Shown here: in pieces, positions 1-10,972 of the stretch
How the letters are laid out: the number at the start of each line of letters is the position of its first letter
How positions within the stretch are numbered: the first letter of the stretch is position 1
Origin: Methanobacterium sp.
Lineage (GTDB): Archaea > Methanobacteriota > Methanobacteria > Methanobacteriales > Methanobacteriaceae
Direction: 5' to 3'
DNA length: 64,000 nt
Assembly (NCBI GenBank): GCA_020855015.1
Contig: JAHKLP010000019.1
Location: forward strand, 35,997-99,996
Program-made: the position numbers and the translations under genes
Notes under the pieces: model-generated
What the model was told of the DNA's origin: nothing
The model's input: only the letters and a program-made list of their open reading frames with translations
The model's database searches: none

Positions 1-593
1 CAATGGGTGTGGATAAACGCAGACGCCTGGTACCAACCCGTTGGTCCATCACTGCCTGTGACAGCACTATAGCTGATCAGTTGCTTAAAGAAGTGAAACA
101 CTATGACCCTGTGGATGTGCACCGAGTTTACGAGTTTAATAGCCTGAATAATTATTATGCTGTACTAATACTTCCCACACCCTGGCAATACGAATGGATG
201 GAAGCGTTTCTACATGTTTTAGGAAGAGAAAAAATTATTTTCTCAGATTATGAAAATTATAATGGGAAAAAGGAATATTCTAGGGTGGGAGGATGCTATT
301 ACACTTGTAAAATGGCAGTTCTGGAAGCTTTGGCTCGTCAAAAACTACAGGCAGGAGTTATTGTTCTCAGAGAGGCTTACTCCGGATACGTGCCATTGGG
401 TGTGTTTAATGTCCGGGAAAATATAAGGAATGCCATGGAACAACCTTACCATGAATTTGAGGATATGAAATCGGCTTTGGCCTACATTGATACCAGTTTG
501 AAACTTCCTTTAGAAAGTTTCATCAAATCCAGTGATCTCTTACAGGACATCATCCGATCCAGACAGACCACCCTGGATGCATACTTTAAGTGA
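1..593 (+). CDS. nreA: Nre-family DNA repair protein, C-terminal part (cut by window edge)
   Basis: The frame is open to the left edge, so only about 196 C-terminal residues are visible of a family whose members are about 400 residues; the ATG at 3 is probably an internal Met. The last nine residues, QTTLDAYFK, form a PCNA-interacting peptide (Q-x-x-L-x-x-Y-F). In the family, Haloferax NreA acts in repair of DNA damage and carries such a PIP tail. The family call rests on recognised sequence ([13 protein letters not shown] and following) plus this tail. The next gene starts about 20 bases downstream on the same strand. FEN1 at 54903 ends in a comparable PIP box. Confidence 0.75.
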   Translation, partial: MGVDKRRRLVPTRWSITACDSTIADQLLKEVKHYDPVDVHRVYEFNSLNNYYAVLILPTPWQYEWMEAFLHVLGREKIIFSDYENYNGKKEYSRVGGCYYTCKMAVLEALARQKLQAGVIVLREAYSGYVPLGVFNVRENIRNAMEQPYHEFEDMKSALAYIDTSLKLPLESFIKSSDLLQDIIRSRQTTLDAYFK

Positions 594-614
594 TATTAAA
601 ATATCAGTAACTTT

Positions 615-1622
615 ATGATTGAGAATAGTGATTATATGGAGCTTTCTTTTAAAAAACCCTCTAAAAATGTCAGGGCAGCCATGTGTCAGGCATCTTTAGA
701 TCTTGGGAACCGGGAAATAGAAAAAACCCATAAGATGAATGCTGAAGAGAGTTTAAAAGGTATTACTCGCCATGAACATGCCAGAATAGTTAATAGCGGG
801 AATTCAGCCATAATGATCGCTATGAGCAACACTAAAGGACCTGTATTATTACCTGATCAGGGCGGCTGGACCGGGTTTAAAAAAATTGCCGAATTTTTGG
901 GTTTGAAAACAGAATATCTGCCTACAAATCACGGAATAATTGACTTAAAAATTTTAGATAAACATATTAAACTTAAAAATCCCCACTCACTGTTTATCAC
1001 TAGTTTTGCGGGTTATATGGCAGAACAACCCGTTAAAGAAATATTTGAATTATGTGATAGAAGAGGTGTGATTTTAGTTGAAGATGCCTCAGGTGCTATT
1101 GGCGACCCCCAGAAGAGTTTAGCCTGTGGTGATCATGCCCATATCATTGTAGCCTCTACTGGATCACCAAAAATCATTAACTTGGGTAATGGAGGATTTA
1201 TTTCAACCAATAATCAAGAAATATTTAACAATTCTAATTATCTTCTAAAATCTTTCCGCACTAGCCCCGTAATGTGTGCGGGCATGGTTGAAGCTATTAA
1301 AGAGGCACCCTATTCCCTTTCCAAAACATTGCAGGCATGTAATTTCTTGAAAAAAAAGATTAAAACTGTTTTATTTGAGGAATATAGGGGAATCAATATA
1401 ACCCTTCCTTCAGAAAATCCCAAACAAATGGGACGCGAACTGAGAAAAAAAATTCCTGTAGAGGGTGGTGGGATTATAAGTACTTGCCCACGTTATGACC
1501 GGATTAACCAGCCAGCAGTATGTTTGGAAATAAAAAACTTGGAAATTAAATGTCTGAATAAAGATAATCTAAGAGAAATATCAGACATTACAAAGAAGAT
1601 TATCTCTAATTATTTTATTTAA
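615..1622 (+). CDS. DegT/DnrJ/EryC1-type PLP-dependent protein, substrate unknown
   Basis: A 335-residue fold-type I PLP protein of the DegT/DnrJ/EryC1/StrS aminotransferase type. Visible are a VNSGNSAIMIA segment near residue 60 (cofactor phosphate region), VEDASGAIGD near 155 (the Asp that contacts the pyridine nitrogen) and STGSPKIINLGNGG near 190, where the Lys is the likely Schiff-base residue. No sugar-modification genes lie next to it; neighbours are NreA and a HEAT-repeat protein, so the usual amino-sugar role cannot be inferred. The start is uncertain: the ATG at 615 has no clear ribosome binding site, and an ATG at 636 is preceded by GTGAT. Function beyond aminotransferase-like is not known to me. 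Confidence 0.65.
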   Translation: MIENSDYMELSFKKPSKNVRAAMCQASLDLGNREIEKTHKMNAEESLKGITRHEHARIVNSGNSAIMIAMSNTKGPVLLPDQGGWTGFKKIAEFLGLKTEYLPTNHGIIDLKILDKHIKLKNPHSLFITSFAGYMAEQPVKEIFELCDRRGVILVEDASGAIGDPQKSLACGDHAHIIVASTGSPKIINLGNGGFISTNNQEIFNNSNYLLKSFRTSPVMCAGMVEAIKEAPYSLSKTLQACNFLKKKIKTVLFEEYRGINITLPSENPKQMGRELRKKIPVEGGGIISTCPRYDRINQPAVCLEIKNLEIKCLNKDNLREISDITKKIISNYFI

Positions 1623-1744
1623 AATCTCAATTCGTGTTATTGAACATACCATCACTTTAATGAGTATGATGATTTGTAGTAGAAAATAGATAAGTTTATT
1701 GCTTATTTTGGACAATTTTATCATAGAATATTAGGGGATTTATA

Positions 1745-3211
1745 ATGCCAATCTTTAAAATCACTGAGGAAGACGTGGCCCGATATAAAAAGGAAAAAAA
1801 TATTAAAAAATTGACAAAATCAGTTTATCATCCCAGCGATAGCTTGGTAAGATACCGGGCAATTGAGGCTCTTGGCCAGTTAGAAGATAAATCAGCCATT
1901 TATGACATTTTAGGTGCGCTGGAAGACGAAGAAGAAGCTGTACGTCACATGGCCGTATATTCACTGGGAGAAATTGGGGATAAACGAGCTGCAGATCCTA
2001 TAATTGAACGTCTTCAATACGAAGATACTGATTTTCAGGAGATTGTAATCTATGCTTTAGGTGAAATTGGGGGAGAAAAAGCTGTAGAATATTTAATAAC
2101 AGTTTTAGAAGATGATGAATATGATGATATGAGGTGGAGGGCAGCTGAAGCCCTTGGAAAAATAGGGAGCTGGGAATCTGTTGTGCCACTTATTATCGCC
2201 CTGAAAGACCGTAATAGAGAAGTGAGGCATAGTGCAGCAGATGCTCTTGGAGAGATCGGTGCCAGCAGATCAACCGAATACTTAATAGAAGCTCTTGATG
2301 ATGTAAGCTGGCAAGTGCGTAAGTGTAGCTTGAATTCACTATTTAAAATGGATGAAATATCTTTTGGTACTATCCTAGATTGTTTACATGATGGAGATCC
2401 TCATGTGAGAGAGAAAGCAGTTCAAATAATGGGTAGAATTAATGATAAAGATTTTATACCCTATTTGGAAGATATGCTCTTTGATGAGGATGATGATGTT
2501 CAAAAAACAGCCATCATTTCCCTGGATATAATAAAAGCTAAAGCAAAAAGCAAAGCAACTCCCAGAGAGGATAGATTATTAAAAGCCAAAAAATCACATG
2601 AACGTCTAGAAGAAGTGATTGAAAAGGTCGGTCAGGAAAAAGCAGTGAATGTACTGATTGAAGCCCTGGATGAACCTGATCCGGATACCAGACATCGAGC
2701 AGTTGAAGTTTTGGGTGAACTTAAAGATCCGGTGGCTGTTGCTCCCCTTATTAATGCTTTGAAGGATGAAAATTCCAGTGTCCAGTGGAGGGCTTCAGAA
2801 GCACTGGAAAAAATTAAGGAACCAGCAGTCTTACCCCTTATTGAAGCATTGAAGGATGATAATGATGGTGTAAGAACCAGGGCTGCATGGTCATTGGGAG
2901 AAATCAGAGATGTGAGAGCTATCGAACCACTGATTGCAACTTTAGATGATGAAAGCGCTGCAGTCCGGTGGAAAGCTGCTTTATCACTGGGTAAATTTAA
3001 AACACCAGCTATAAATCCGCTGATTAAAGCTCTTAAAGAAGGCAATCCCCTGGTTAGAGAAAAAGCAGCCGAGTCTCTCGGAGAAATAGGGGATAAAATT
3101 GCCATTGAATCTTTAAAATCTGCACTGCAGGATGAAGACACCCATGTAAGAATAAGCGCTGCAGATGCCCTTAAAAAAATAGAAAATTCGTATAACAATA
3201 ATGGAAGTTAG
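1745..3211 (+). CDS. HEAT-repeat (PBS lyase-like) protein
   Basis: A 488-residue protein built almost entirely of about 31-residue HEAT-like repeats with the recurring pattern VR..A...LGEIGD..A...L. Two repeat blocks (roughly residues 27-265 and 290-480) are separated by a lysine-rich non-repeat segment. The family includes phycobilin lyases, but in a methanogen these are scaffold or protein-binding solenoids with no predicted enzyme activity. There is no signal peptide or membrane segment, so it is cytoplasmic. The ATG at 1745 follows GGGGATTTATA, a good ribosome binding site. It is convergent with the KEOPS gene downstream. The partner is unknown. Confidence 0.85.
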   Translation: MPIFKITEEDVARYKKEKNIKKLTKSVYHPSDSLVRYRAIEALGQLEDKSAIYDILGALEDEEEAVRHMAVYSLGEIGDKRAADPIIERLQYEDTDFQEIVIYALGEIGGEKAVEYLITVLEDDEYDDMRWRAAEALGKIGSWESVVPLIIALKDRNREVRHSAADALGEIGASRSTEYLIEALDDVSWQVRKCSLNSLFKMDEISFGTILDCLHDGDPHVREKAVQIMGRINDKDFIPYLEDMLFDEDDDVQKTAIISLDIIKAKAKSKATPREDRLLKAKKSHERLEEVIEKVGQEKAVNVLIEALDEPDPDTRHRAVEVLGELKDPVAVAPLINALKDENSSVQWRASEALEKIKEPAVLPLIEALKDDNDGVRTRAAWSLGEIRDVRAIEPLIATLDDESAAVRWKAALSLGKFKTPAINPLIKALKEGNPLVREKAAESLGEIGDKIAIESLKSALQDEDTHVRISAADALKKIENSYNNNGS

Positions 3212-3292
3212 TTTATTTAAAAAAAATAATGAAACTATGATAGTTAATTCTAATTATTATTCAGTTTTAATGCCAATAATTTTTACATAAAA

Positions 3293-3820
3293 TCAAATTT
3301 CAAGACTTAACAGTGCAGTTCTCTCGATTAAGACCCTCTCGATAGTCCCTGCACTTTTTATTTCCTTATTGGAAATTTTATACAATTTCTTCAACACATC
3401 AATATTGGGATCTAACACTTTGTTGTTTTTTGTACCAATGATTTTATGTAATTGTGGCATGATTTTTTCATCACAATCTACAGTTACAGCACAGATGCCT
3501 ATTTTACCTTCTTCTATTCCTAAAATTTTAAGAGCACGTGATATTTGTCTTTGAGCTGAAGCTCTGACACATATCTCCAGACCCAAATCTTGAGCCACAT
3601 TATCATTTCTATTAAAAGCAATCAAAGCCTGTGAAACCGCTTGCATCACATGTTTCTTGCCTGCTATTCCATCAGCTTTTAATAACTGAATTACACACCC
3701 CTCACATTCATTTTCAGCAACTAAGACATTTATTAAATTCATTAATTCAGTTAAATCATCTATTTCAGCATTAAAACCTGCAATTTGAATATTTTGATCA
3801 ATTATATTGAACTGATTCAT
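3293..3820 (-). CDS. cgi121: KEOPS complex subunit Cgi121
   Basis: A 175-residue Cgi121-family protein, the KEOPS subunit that binds the tRNA 3' end and helps deliver tRNA for threonylcarbamoyl-adenosine formation at position 37. The diagnostic core is present: VIQLLKADGIAGKKHVMQAV followed by ALIAFNRNDNVAQDLGLE and RASAQRQISRAL. I chose the ATG at 3820 because GGTG lies 8 bases upstream; the frame extends back to a TTG at 3847, which has no such site. It lies 127 bases downstream of cimA on the same strand and may be cotranscribed. No other KEOPS subunit is in the window. Confidence 0.85.
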   Translation of the reverse strand: MNQFNIIDQNIQIAGFNAEIDDLTELMNLINVLVAENECEGCVIQLLKADGIAGKKHVMQAVSQALIAFNRNDNVAQDLGLEICVRASAQRQISRALKILGIEEGKIGICAVTVDCDEKIMPQLHKIIGTKNNKVLDPNIDVLKKLYKISNKEIKSAGTIERVLIERTALLSLEI

Positions 3821-3947
3821 ACTATAAACACCCATAGATAATTTCAATATTCAGAATAAACCCTTAATAAACATTAAACGTGTATCATTAACCATAGACC
3901 TTTTTTTAGCAATATCAGCGAGTTTATAGCGAATAATATGTTTTCAG

Positions 3948-5447
3948 TTAAAAATTACCTTTAGATTCGTTAACCTTTTTATCAGTAAGTATTTTGTTAA
4001 TTCCACCCAAAAAAGCCTCAACACTGGCGTTTATGATGTCTGGTTGTGTGCTCCTGGCACTTACCACTTTACCATCGTGTTTAAGTTTGATAACTACATC
4101 AATAAGGGCATCAGTTCCACCGGTTATGGCATCCACGTGGTATTCTTCAAACTCTATATCTGCAAGGTCTTCAATGGTTTTTGTGATTGCTACTATTGCA
4201 GCATCCACAGGCCCTACTCCCACACCAGCCTCTAATTTTTCATCATTTCCGATTTTCAGCTTTACAGAAGCAGTTGGTGTTACCTTATTTCCGGATACAA
4301 TGGTTAATTCTTGAAGTTCAACTGGTTTCTCGGCCATAACTCCCATAACATCCTCCGCTATAGCTTGCAAATCTACATCGGTAACACATTTTCCCATGTC
4401 CCCTAATGATTTGATTCTGTTAAATATTTGGGAGAATCTTTCATCATCAACTCGAAAACCCATCTCATCAATCCGTTGTTTGATGATATGCGAGCCAACA
4501 TGCTTACCCATGACAAAACGACGCTTGTGACCAACAAGTTCAGGCATTATGGGTTCATATGTTTCGGCCTTTTTCATTACTCCATCAGCATGTATTCCCG
4601 ACTCATGAGCAAATGCATTTTCGCCTACTATGGCCTTGTTAGGCTGCAAATACATCCCAGTTATCCTGGCAACCATTTTAGAGACCCCATACAACATTTG
4701 AATATTCACTTGCGTCTTAACATCATAGAGCGAATATAATGAAACTACCAGTTCTTCCAGTGATGCGTTTCCTGCTCTTTCACCTATCCCATTAACTGTG
4801 ACATGGGCCTGGGTTGCCCCTGCTCTAAGGCCTGCAAGAGAGTTTGCTACAGCCAAACCAAAATCATTATGACAGTGAACACTTAAAGGAACACTTAAAT
4901 TTCCTAATTGGCTGTAAAAATCAAACGAACGTTCAGGGGTGAGCATACCCACCGTGTCACAGGCACATATACGTTTTGCCCCGGCATCTATACCTGCCTG
5001 GAAAATCTCTTTCAAATATTCCATATCACTGCGAGTAGAATCTTCTGCAGATAATTCGACCAGAAGCCCATGATCCACCGCGTATTGGGTGGATTCAACG
5101 GCCATTTTTTTAACTTCTTCCCGTGATTTGCGCAGCTTGTGTTCCAGATGCAAGTCAGAGGTGGGAACCACCAGGTGGATGCTGTCCACATTACATTCCA
5201 GAGCAGCATCAATATCTACCTGAACAGCCCTTGTGAAACTACATATCTCCGCAGAAAGGTTTTCTGAGGTTATTTTTTTGATACCATTCCTTTCTCCTTC
5301 TGATGTAATAGCTGAGCCTGCTTCAATAACATCAACACCTAATTCATCCAATTTTCTGGCTATCAAAAGCTTTTCATCTGGAGTTAGGGATATTCCAGGG
5401 GTCTGTTCACCATCACGGAGGGTGGTATCAAATATTCTGGCTTTCAT
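3948..5447 (-). CDS. cimA: (R)-citramalate synthase
   Basis: A 499-residue member of the 2-isopropylmalate/homocitrate/citramalate synthase family, condensing acetyl-CoA with a 2-oxo acid. The N-terminal TIM barrel shows [15 protein letters not shown], the metal-binding HCHNDFG and NGIGERAGN; the C-terminal 130 residues form the LeuA dimer/allosteric domain ending with [13 protein letters not shown]. The segment [17 protein letters not shown] matches, as I remember it, the characterised Methanocaldococcus CimA rather than LeuA, so citramalate synthase (pyruvate route to isoleucine) is preferred; LeuA remains possible. The ATG at 5447 has GGTGA five bases upstream; a TTG four codons earlier does not. 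The window's second family member, at 51794, lacks the C-terminal domain. Confidence 0.8.
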   Translation of the reverse strand: MKARIFDTTLRDGEQTPGISLTPDEKLLIARKLDELGVDVIEAGSAITSEGERNGIKKITSENLSAEICSFTRAVQVDIDAALECNVDSIHLVVPTSDLHLEHKLRKSREEVKKMAVESTQYAVDHGLLVELSAEDSTRSDMEYLKEIFQAGIDAGAKRICACDTVGMLTPERSFDFYSQLGNLSVPLSVHCHNDFGLAVANSLAGLRAGATQAHVTVNGIGERAGNASLEELVVSLYSLYDVKTQVNIQMLYGVSKMVARITGMYLQPNKAIVGENAFAHESGIHADGVMKKAETYEPIMPELVGHKRRFVMGKHVGSHIIKQRIDEMGFRVDDERFSQIFNRIKSLGDMGKCVTDVDLQAIAEDVMGVMAEKPVELQELTIVSGNKVTPTASVKLKIGNDEKLEAGVGVGPVDAAIVAITKTIEDLADIEFEEYHVDAITGGTDALIDVVIKLKHDGKVVSARSTQPDIINASVEAFLGGINKILTDKKVNESKGNF

Positions 5448-5609
5448 GTAGTTCACCAATTACGGTAATTGATTAATAAAAGAATGATATTGAAATAATC
5501 TTAATAAAATATATCATGACATCTATTAAATTTTTTATTGAAAGATATGTTCCCATAGATTATCTGGGTTAAATGACTGTTTTCGAAATATTAACTGATA
5601 ATTGCTCTT

Positions 5610-6644
5610 TTAGATTTTCTTCAGGACGGATATGACCCTGGTTAAACTTTTATGCATTCTTATGTGATGCTGTTCTATTATTTTAAAGTTTGTACCCTTA
5701 AATATCTCATCTAAATTAAGGTAATGTGGAGTAGCCAAACACATAAGACCATCCTCTTTTATTAATCGTTCTAATGACATCATTGATTGATGATATAGGT
5801 TCTCACTAGTCTCACCACCAGTAGACGCAGATATACCATAAGGCGGATCAGTTACAATTGCATCCACTACTTCTGGAAGCTCTAACTTTCGAGCGTCTTC
5901 CTGAAATACCAGATAATCATTAATGTCACAATGTTGGAGATTTTCTTTAGTTCCCTTAACCATTTTATAGTCGATGTCCGTCCCTATGACCCTTGCCCCA
6001 ATAATACCTGCTTCAATAAGTATACCTCCAGTCCCACAGAAAGGGTCCAGAAGGGTTTCCCCAGTACTTATACGTGTCAAATTTACCATACATCTGGCAA
6101 GTTTGGGACTCATTGAACCCGGATAAAAAAATGGTCTTTTGTGAGGTTTGAGATTGTAAAAGTGTTTTTTTGAAATTTGTCCTATCCTATACCCTGAGAT
6201 GGCCATCCCATCTTGAAGAACAATTCTGATCAGGGTTGAAGGATCTTCCAACTTCACTTTAGCATTTTCTCCAAGACTGGCCTTTATTATACTCCCTATT
6301 TCCCATTCTAAATCTGAAGTGTTATGTGTGGATTTTTTATCCATCTTTTTTACTCTTACTGCATAATCTGAGGGGATATATTCATTCCACGGACAATTTT
6401 TAGCTTCTGAGATTAATTTGTCTTCATCAGTTCTAATGATGATGTGGATCATTTCATGAGTGTAAGAAAGTCTTGCAGCAATTTTAGGTAGATTTTTCAA
6501 GTATTTTTCATTTAAATTAAGTAGAAGAAGTCCTTCCTGATCTTTTATTATGGAATAATTAATTCCCTCACATTCAAGTACTGCTTTGATTTCTGCCAGG
6601 GGAAGGGTTTGATGTTCTTTGGATAAAACCAGAGCTATTTCCAT
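5610..6644 (-). CDS. trmG10: tRNA (guanine(10)-N2)-methyltransferase, THUMP-type
   Basis: A 344-residue S-adenosylmethionine-dependent tRNA methyltransferase. The N-terminal half is a THUMP-type RNA-binding region. The C-terminal half is a Rossmann methyltransferase with [16 protein letters not shown] (motif I/X region), then VIGTDID and the catalytic [12 protein letters not shown], which is the archaeal TrmG10 pattern for methylation of G10 in tRNA. It overlaps the end of the upstream geranylgeranyl reductase gene by 10 bases, indicating translational coupling. Length is normal for the family (about 330-350). Confidence 0.85.
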   Translation of the reverse strand: MEIALVLSKEHQTLPLAEIKAVLECEGINYSIIKDQEGLLLLNLNEKYLKNLPKIAARLSYTHEMIHIIIRTDEDKLISEAKNCPWNEYIPSDYAVRVKKMDKKSTHNTSDLEWEIGSIIKASLGENAKVKLEDPSTLIRIVLQDGMAISGYRIGQISKKHFYNLKPHKRPFFYPGSMSPKLARCMVNLTRISTGETLLDPFCGTGGILIEAGIIGARVIGTDIDYKMVKGTKENLQHCDINDYLVFQEDARKLELPEVVDAIVTDPPYGISASTGGETSENLYHQSMMSLERLIKEDGLMCLATPHYLNLDEIFKGTNFKIIEQHHIRMHKSLTRVISVLKKI

Positions 6645-7813
6645 AGGCTGGATATCCCCCGAGATAACATTTTTGGAAGAATAGAAAAAATAATTCCCTG
6701 TTTAAGCATTTCTTTAACTAATGGTGATTGTGTGTCCATATCCCCATAACTGGAGATTATATCTTCAGCTCCTTCTTCCTTAAGTTTTCTGAACATATAA
6801 TCCAAATCAGAGTTACTTAGGGATTTGAAAACTTTATGAACCATAAGTTGCACTTTTAACTCTTTTTTGAATTTATCATGGTATGATTTAGGGTAATTTT
6901 CCAGTGTTGCAATATCTTCAGCTTCCAGTGCCTTTTTTGTTACTTTTGATGCTATTTCAGCAGAGGTAAATCCCATTATGAGTCCACCTCCAGTAGTTGG
7001 CTTCACCTGGGATGCAGCATCACCCAATAGAATAACCCTCTCCTTAACCAAACTCTTATTTGGGTCCTGTTTAGGGATTATACCATAATATTTTTTCAAA
7101 ATGGTTGATCCGCGCAGTTCAGGCCTTTTACTGATCAATTCATGCAAATAATTTGTCAAATTTTGATAATTGGCGTCAGCAAAAAGTCCGACTCGAGCTG
7201 TGGTTTCAGATAAAGGAATGGCCCAAAAAAATCCTGGAGAAATTTTCGAATCAACATAAAGATCTACAAAATCATTTTTAAATCTTTTTTCCCCTGCGTC
7301 AATTAAATACTGAGCTGCTTGAAAAGATTCTGCTGGGGGATTAAAGGATCGTGACACAATAGAAGAATGTCCATCGGCCCCGGCAATTATATCCGCCGAT
7401 ATTTTGGTGTTTTCACTATTTTTTAGATTAATAATACCATTTAAAGAATCTACCTTTACTACTTTATGGTTTAATAATATATCTACACCAGAGTTTGATG
7501 CCAATTCAGCCAAAAACTTATCATAACCAACGCGGTCCAGAACATATGCTTCAGGCTTTTCTTTACTAACAGAGAGTACTGTGTCGTTTGGAGAGTGTAG
7601 AAATGCGCCATTAACCGAGTTAATAATGAAATCATCAGGTAAGATATTCACTTTCTTGATTTTTTTACCCAAAAGCCCGGCACATTGGAGTGGAACGCCT
7701 ATTTCCTTCTTTTTCTCCAGTATGGCTACTTTGAAGCCCGTTTCTGCCATGTACCTGGCGAAAGTTGTACCCACGGGGCCAGCACCAACTACCACTACAT
7801 CATAGTTTTTCAT
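6635..7813 (-). CDS. Geranylgeranyl reductase family FAD protein
   Basis: A 392-residue flavoprotein of the geranylgeranyl/digeranylgeranylglycerophospholipid reductase family, which saturates the isoprenoid chains of archaeal membrane lipids. Residues 5-30 form the FAD-binding [29 protein letters not shown] near 40 is the substrate-site motif of the family; [18 protein letters not shown] near 270 is the second FAD motif. Because Methanobacteriales carry several paralogues, this may act on the lipid or on a quinone-like or other prenyl substrate. Cytoplasmic and membrane-associated. The following gene overlaps it by 10 bases. Confidence 0.75.
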   Translation of the reverse strand: MKNYDVVVVGAGPVGTTFARYMAETGFKVAILEKKKEIGVPLQCAGLLGKKIKKVNILPDDFIINSVNGAFLHSPNDTVLSVSKEKPEAYVLDRVGYDKFLAELASNSGVDILLNHKVVKVDSLNGIINLKNSENTKISADIIAGADGHSSIVSRSFNPPAESFQAAQYLIDAGEKRFKNDFVDLYVDSKISPGFFWAIPLSETTARVGLFADANYQNLTNYLHELISKRPELRGSTILKKYYGIIPKQDPNKSLVKERVILLGDAASQVKPTTGGGLIMGFTSAEIASKVTKKALEAEDIATLENYPKSYHDKFKKELKVQLMVHKVFKSLSNSDLDYMFRKLKEEGAEDIISSYGDMDTQSPLVKEMLKQGIIFSILPKMLSRGISSLWK

Positions 7814-7926
7814 ATCAACCCTAACATTATATTATGTCTCTAACTAAATCATAAATAATAATAAAATTAAAATAATCGAGCATTCTCTGCAACTCTAAAG
7901 AATTATAACAATCCAATATTCGTCAG

Positions 7927-8530
<604 letters not shown>

Positions 8531-8652
8531 TTATTGTATCACCATTTCACACGAAAACTGTTCATATTATTATATGTTTATTATTAACTAATTCTTAGTA
8601 TAAACTTCCCAATCTAAATAGTTTATCTGCTGCTTTGACCTATCTGTAAATA

Positions 8653-9381
8653 ATGATAAAAAGAAGGATCCTGATCGGGGAAACCAATATAATGCTTAAA
8701 TCAGATATAGAACCTTTTAATATCAATAATTTTATTATTAAACAGCGCGAAGCTCTGAAAAGTTATATTTGGAAGCATAATGAATTTAAAACATGTTTAG
8801 AACCTTTGGAAGTGAGTGAAGCTCCTTTGATAGTGAATATGATGGCCGAAGCGGCAGAAATAGCTCAAGTCGGCCCTATGGCTGCAGTTGCAGGAACAAT
8901 ATCACAGCTCTGCCTGAATTTTTTGTTGGACAATGGTGCTAAATATGTAATTGTTGACAATGGCGGAGATGTAGCTCTTAAAACCAATAAAGATGTGATA
9001 ATAGGATTGTATGCTGGTGAATCTTCTCTTTCTGGGAGAATTGGTTTTAAAATTAAACACCAAAAAACACCCCTGGGAATCTGCACATCCTCTGCCACTG
9101 TTGGTCACTCCATTAGCTTTGGTAAGGCAGATTCAGTAACAGTTTTCTCTTCCCTTGCCAGCACCGGAGACGCACTGGCAACATCAATAGCAAATCACGC
9201 AACAGGCAATGAAAATCGTGACATAGTGGAGAACTGTCTTGTTAAAGCAGAGGAATTTCGTGAATATTTCAGAGGAGTGCTGGTAGTGGTTGGCGAATCT
9301 GCTGGAACCATTGGAAAAATACCTAAACTTGTAGAAACAGATAAAAAAGTTGTTTTGGGTGATATTTTTGATCTTTATTAA
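8653..9381 (+). CDS. UPF0280 family protein (ApbE-like)
   Basis: A 242-residue archaeal UPF0280 protein. The family is a distant relative of ApbE FAD-binding/FMN-transferase proteins: [25 protein letters not shown] and [24 protein letters not shown] are the conserved blocks. ApbE enzymes attach FMN to proteins; no such activity is proven for this branch. The ATG at 8653 starts the family-typical N-terminus but lacks a recognisable ribosome binding site, so initiation may be leaderless. Convergent with moeA. Confidence 0.8.
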   Translation: MIKRRILIGETNIMLKSDIEPFNINNFIIKQREALKSYIWKHNEFKTCLEPLEVSEAPLIVNMMAEAAEIAQVGPMAAVAGTISQLCLNFLLDNGAKYVIVDNGGDVALKTNKDVIIGLYAGESSLSGRIGFKIKHQKTPLGICTSSATVGHSISFGKADSVTVFSSLASTGDALATSIANHATGNENRDIVENCLVKAEEFREYFRGVLVVVGESAGTIGKIPKLVETDKKVVLGDIFDLY

Positions 9382-9452
9382 ATTTACTGTTTTTTATATG
9401 TCACCAGAGTAATCTTTACCACTTATATTAAAAAGGATAACAATCAGCCTAA

Positions 9453-10685
9453 TCAAAAACTGGGAAATGGTATTAATTTGATTTCTTCACCTTTTTCAAT
9501 GATTTCCACATTTTTTGGAACTTTAAAGTAACCATCAGCCTCTGCAAGGGCGGTAATTGCACCAGAATCCTTTATGATAGGGATGGCAACGTTGCCTTTA
9601 ATCTTTGCCAGGACATAATGACTTCTTCCCCTGGCAGAATGATATCTGCGAGATAATTTGAGTACTATTGATTCTTTTTTCTGATTATATCCTGGAAAAC
9701 CGGCTACTTCTCTTAAGAAAGGAGCTACAAAGGCGTTGAAGATCATTAAAGCAGACACTGGATATCCTGGAAGTCCGAACAGGACAATATCTTTATCACC
9801 CTCAGGCAATGTGCCGATTAAAGTTGGTTTACCGGGTTTAACTGAAATTCCGTGAACCAAAACACGACCCATGTCATCAACAACTTGACGCAGAACATCC
9901 CCAGCACCCGCAGAAGTTCCCCCTGATGTTATTATAACATCAGCATGATTAAATTCATTTATTTTATTCTTTATAGTATCATAATCATCTTTAACTATTT
10001 GGGAATATATTGGTGTGCATCCACAGGCTTTTACGGCATTAGAAATAGTTTCAGAGTTTATATCATATAGTTTTCCATGTCGGAGTTCTTGACCAGGTTT
10101 AATTAGCTCATTACCTGTTGAAATCACAGCTACTGTTGGTTTGGTGAAAACTGGCACTTTTGACATTCCAATGGCACTTAAAGCACCAATTCTCTCAGGA
10201 GTCAAAAGGTTACCTTTTGATAAGAGTAGTTCTCCTTTTTTCATGTCTGATCCTCTGGCAGACAAGTTCGTTCCAGGAGCTACTGCTTCATAAATTTGAA
10301 CACTTCCGTCTTCTGTATTTGTAAATTCTACCATTATCACAGAATCTGCACCTTTTGGAATTGGAGCACCAGTGCCTATTTCAGTACATTTACGTTTCCC
10401 TAATGTTTTTAAAGGAACATCACCCGCACCAACCTTCTCAATTAGATCCAAAGTTATGGGATTGTCCTCTGAAGCCCCAAAAGTATCCTGAGCTCTAACT
10501 GCATAGCCATCCATTGCTGCACGATCAAAAGGTGGAAGATCTATAATAGCATAGATATCTTCAGCCAAAATACGTTTATAAACATCAGATAAATCAATTT
10601 TTTCAATCCTTCTACGGATTTTAAGTGATTCAATAATTTCTTTCACTTCATCCTGGTCCATTAAATTCAAAAACACGTTTCCCAT
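9453..10685 (-). CDS. moeA: Molybdopterin molybdotransferase MoeA
   Basis: A 410-residue MoeA enzyme that inserts molybdate (or tungstate) into adenylated molybdopterin. The domain order is complete: the N-terminal domain with [18 protein letters not shown], the MPT-binding domain with [23 protein letters not shown] and GLPGYPVSA, and domain IV with [13 protein letters not shown]. Methanogens need the cofactor for formylmethanofuran and formate dehydrogenases. It is transcribed away from the 830-base intergenic region upstream; no other cofactor gene is adjacent. Confidence 0.92.
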   Translation of the reverse strand: MGNVFLNLMDQDEVKEIIESLKIRRRIEKIDLSDVYKRILAEDIYAIIDLPPFDRAAMDGYAVRAQDTFGASEDNPITLDLIEKVGAGDVPLKTLGKRKCTEIGTGAPIPKGADSVIMVEFTNTEDGSVQIYEAVAPGTNLSARGSDMKKGELLLSKGNLLTPERIGALSAIGMSKVPVFTKPTVAVISTGNELIKPGQELRHGKLYDINSETISNAVKACGCTPIYSQIVKDDYDTIKNKINEFNHADVIITSGGTSAGAGDVLRQVVDDMGRVLVHGISVKPGKPTLIGTLPEGDKDIVLFGLPGYPVSALMIFNAFVAPFLREVAGFPGYNQKKESIVLKLSRRYHSARGRSHYVLAKIKGNVAIPIIKDSGAITALAEADGYFKVPKNVEIIEKGEEIKLIPFPSF

Positions 10686-10882
10686 GGTTTCCCCAGTTAA
10701 TTTTTCTGGAATTCAAATTTGAGATTGATCTACTCACCATTACTTATTAAACATTCATTGCAGGAATAAATAAAAAAAAATATCTGTTTAAAAATCTAGA
10801 TTAAACAATTTTAAAAGACTTAATAAACCTTGAAATAGGACATTATTTGATAATTGAGTCATTAACCCAAGGTCTATTTAAT

Positions 10883-10972
10883 TTACGATTTTTTAACTCC
10901 TCTTCCTCTTTTACTTCCTGGTTTTTTATGCTTTGCTCTTGTTCTTTTTTTGGTTCCTTTAACTTTTGCCAT
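10883..10972 (-). CDS. 29-residue lysine/arginine-rich small protein
   Basis: An ATG-to-TAA frame of 29 residues starting MAKVKGTKKRTRAKHKKPGS and ending with a second basic run; 14 of 29 residues are Lys or Arg. Codon use is gene-like rather than random A-runs, with Gly and Pro spaced through the peptide as in short ribosomal proteins. A TATA-like AT tract (about 11000-11015) sits roughly 30 bases upstream of the start and there is a 15-bp palindrome at 11041-11055. No Shine-Dalgarno is clear. It lies beside the translation factor aIF1A gene. I do not recognise the family; a small ribosome- or nucleic acid-bound protein is an inference. It does not resemble eL41 as I know it. Confidence 0.6.
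   Translation of the reverse strand: MAKVKGTKKRTRAKHKKPGSKRGRGVKKS

Noticed and set aside
2632..3198. 188-codon reverse frame opposite the HEAT-repeat gene
   Set aside because: Shadow of the repeat gene: regular codon composition leaves the antisense frame open; no start context or family resemblance.
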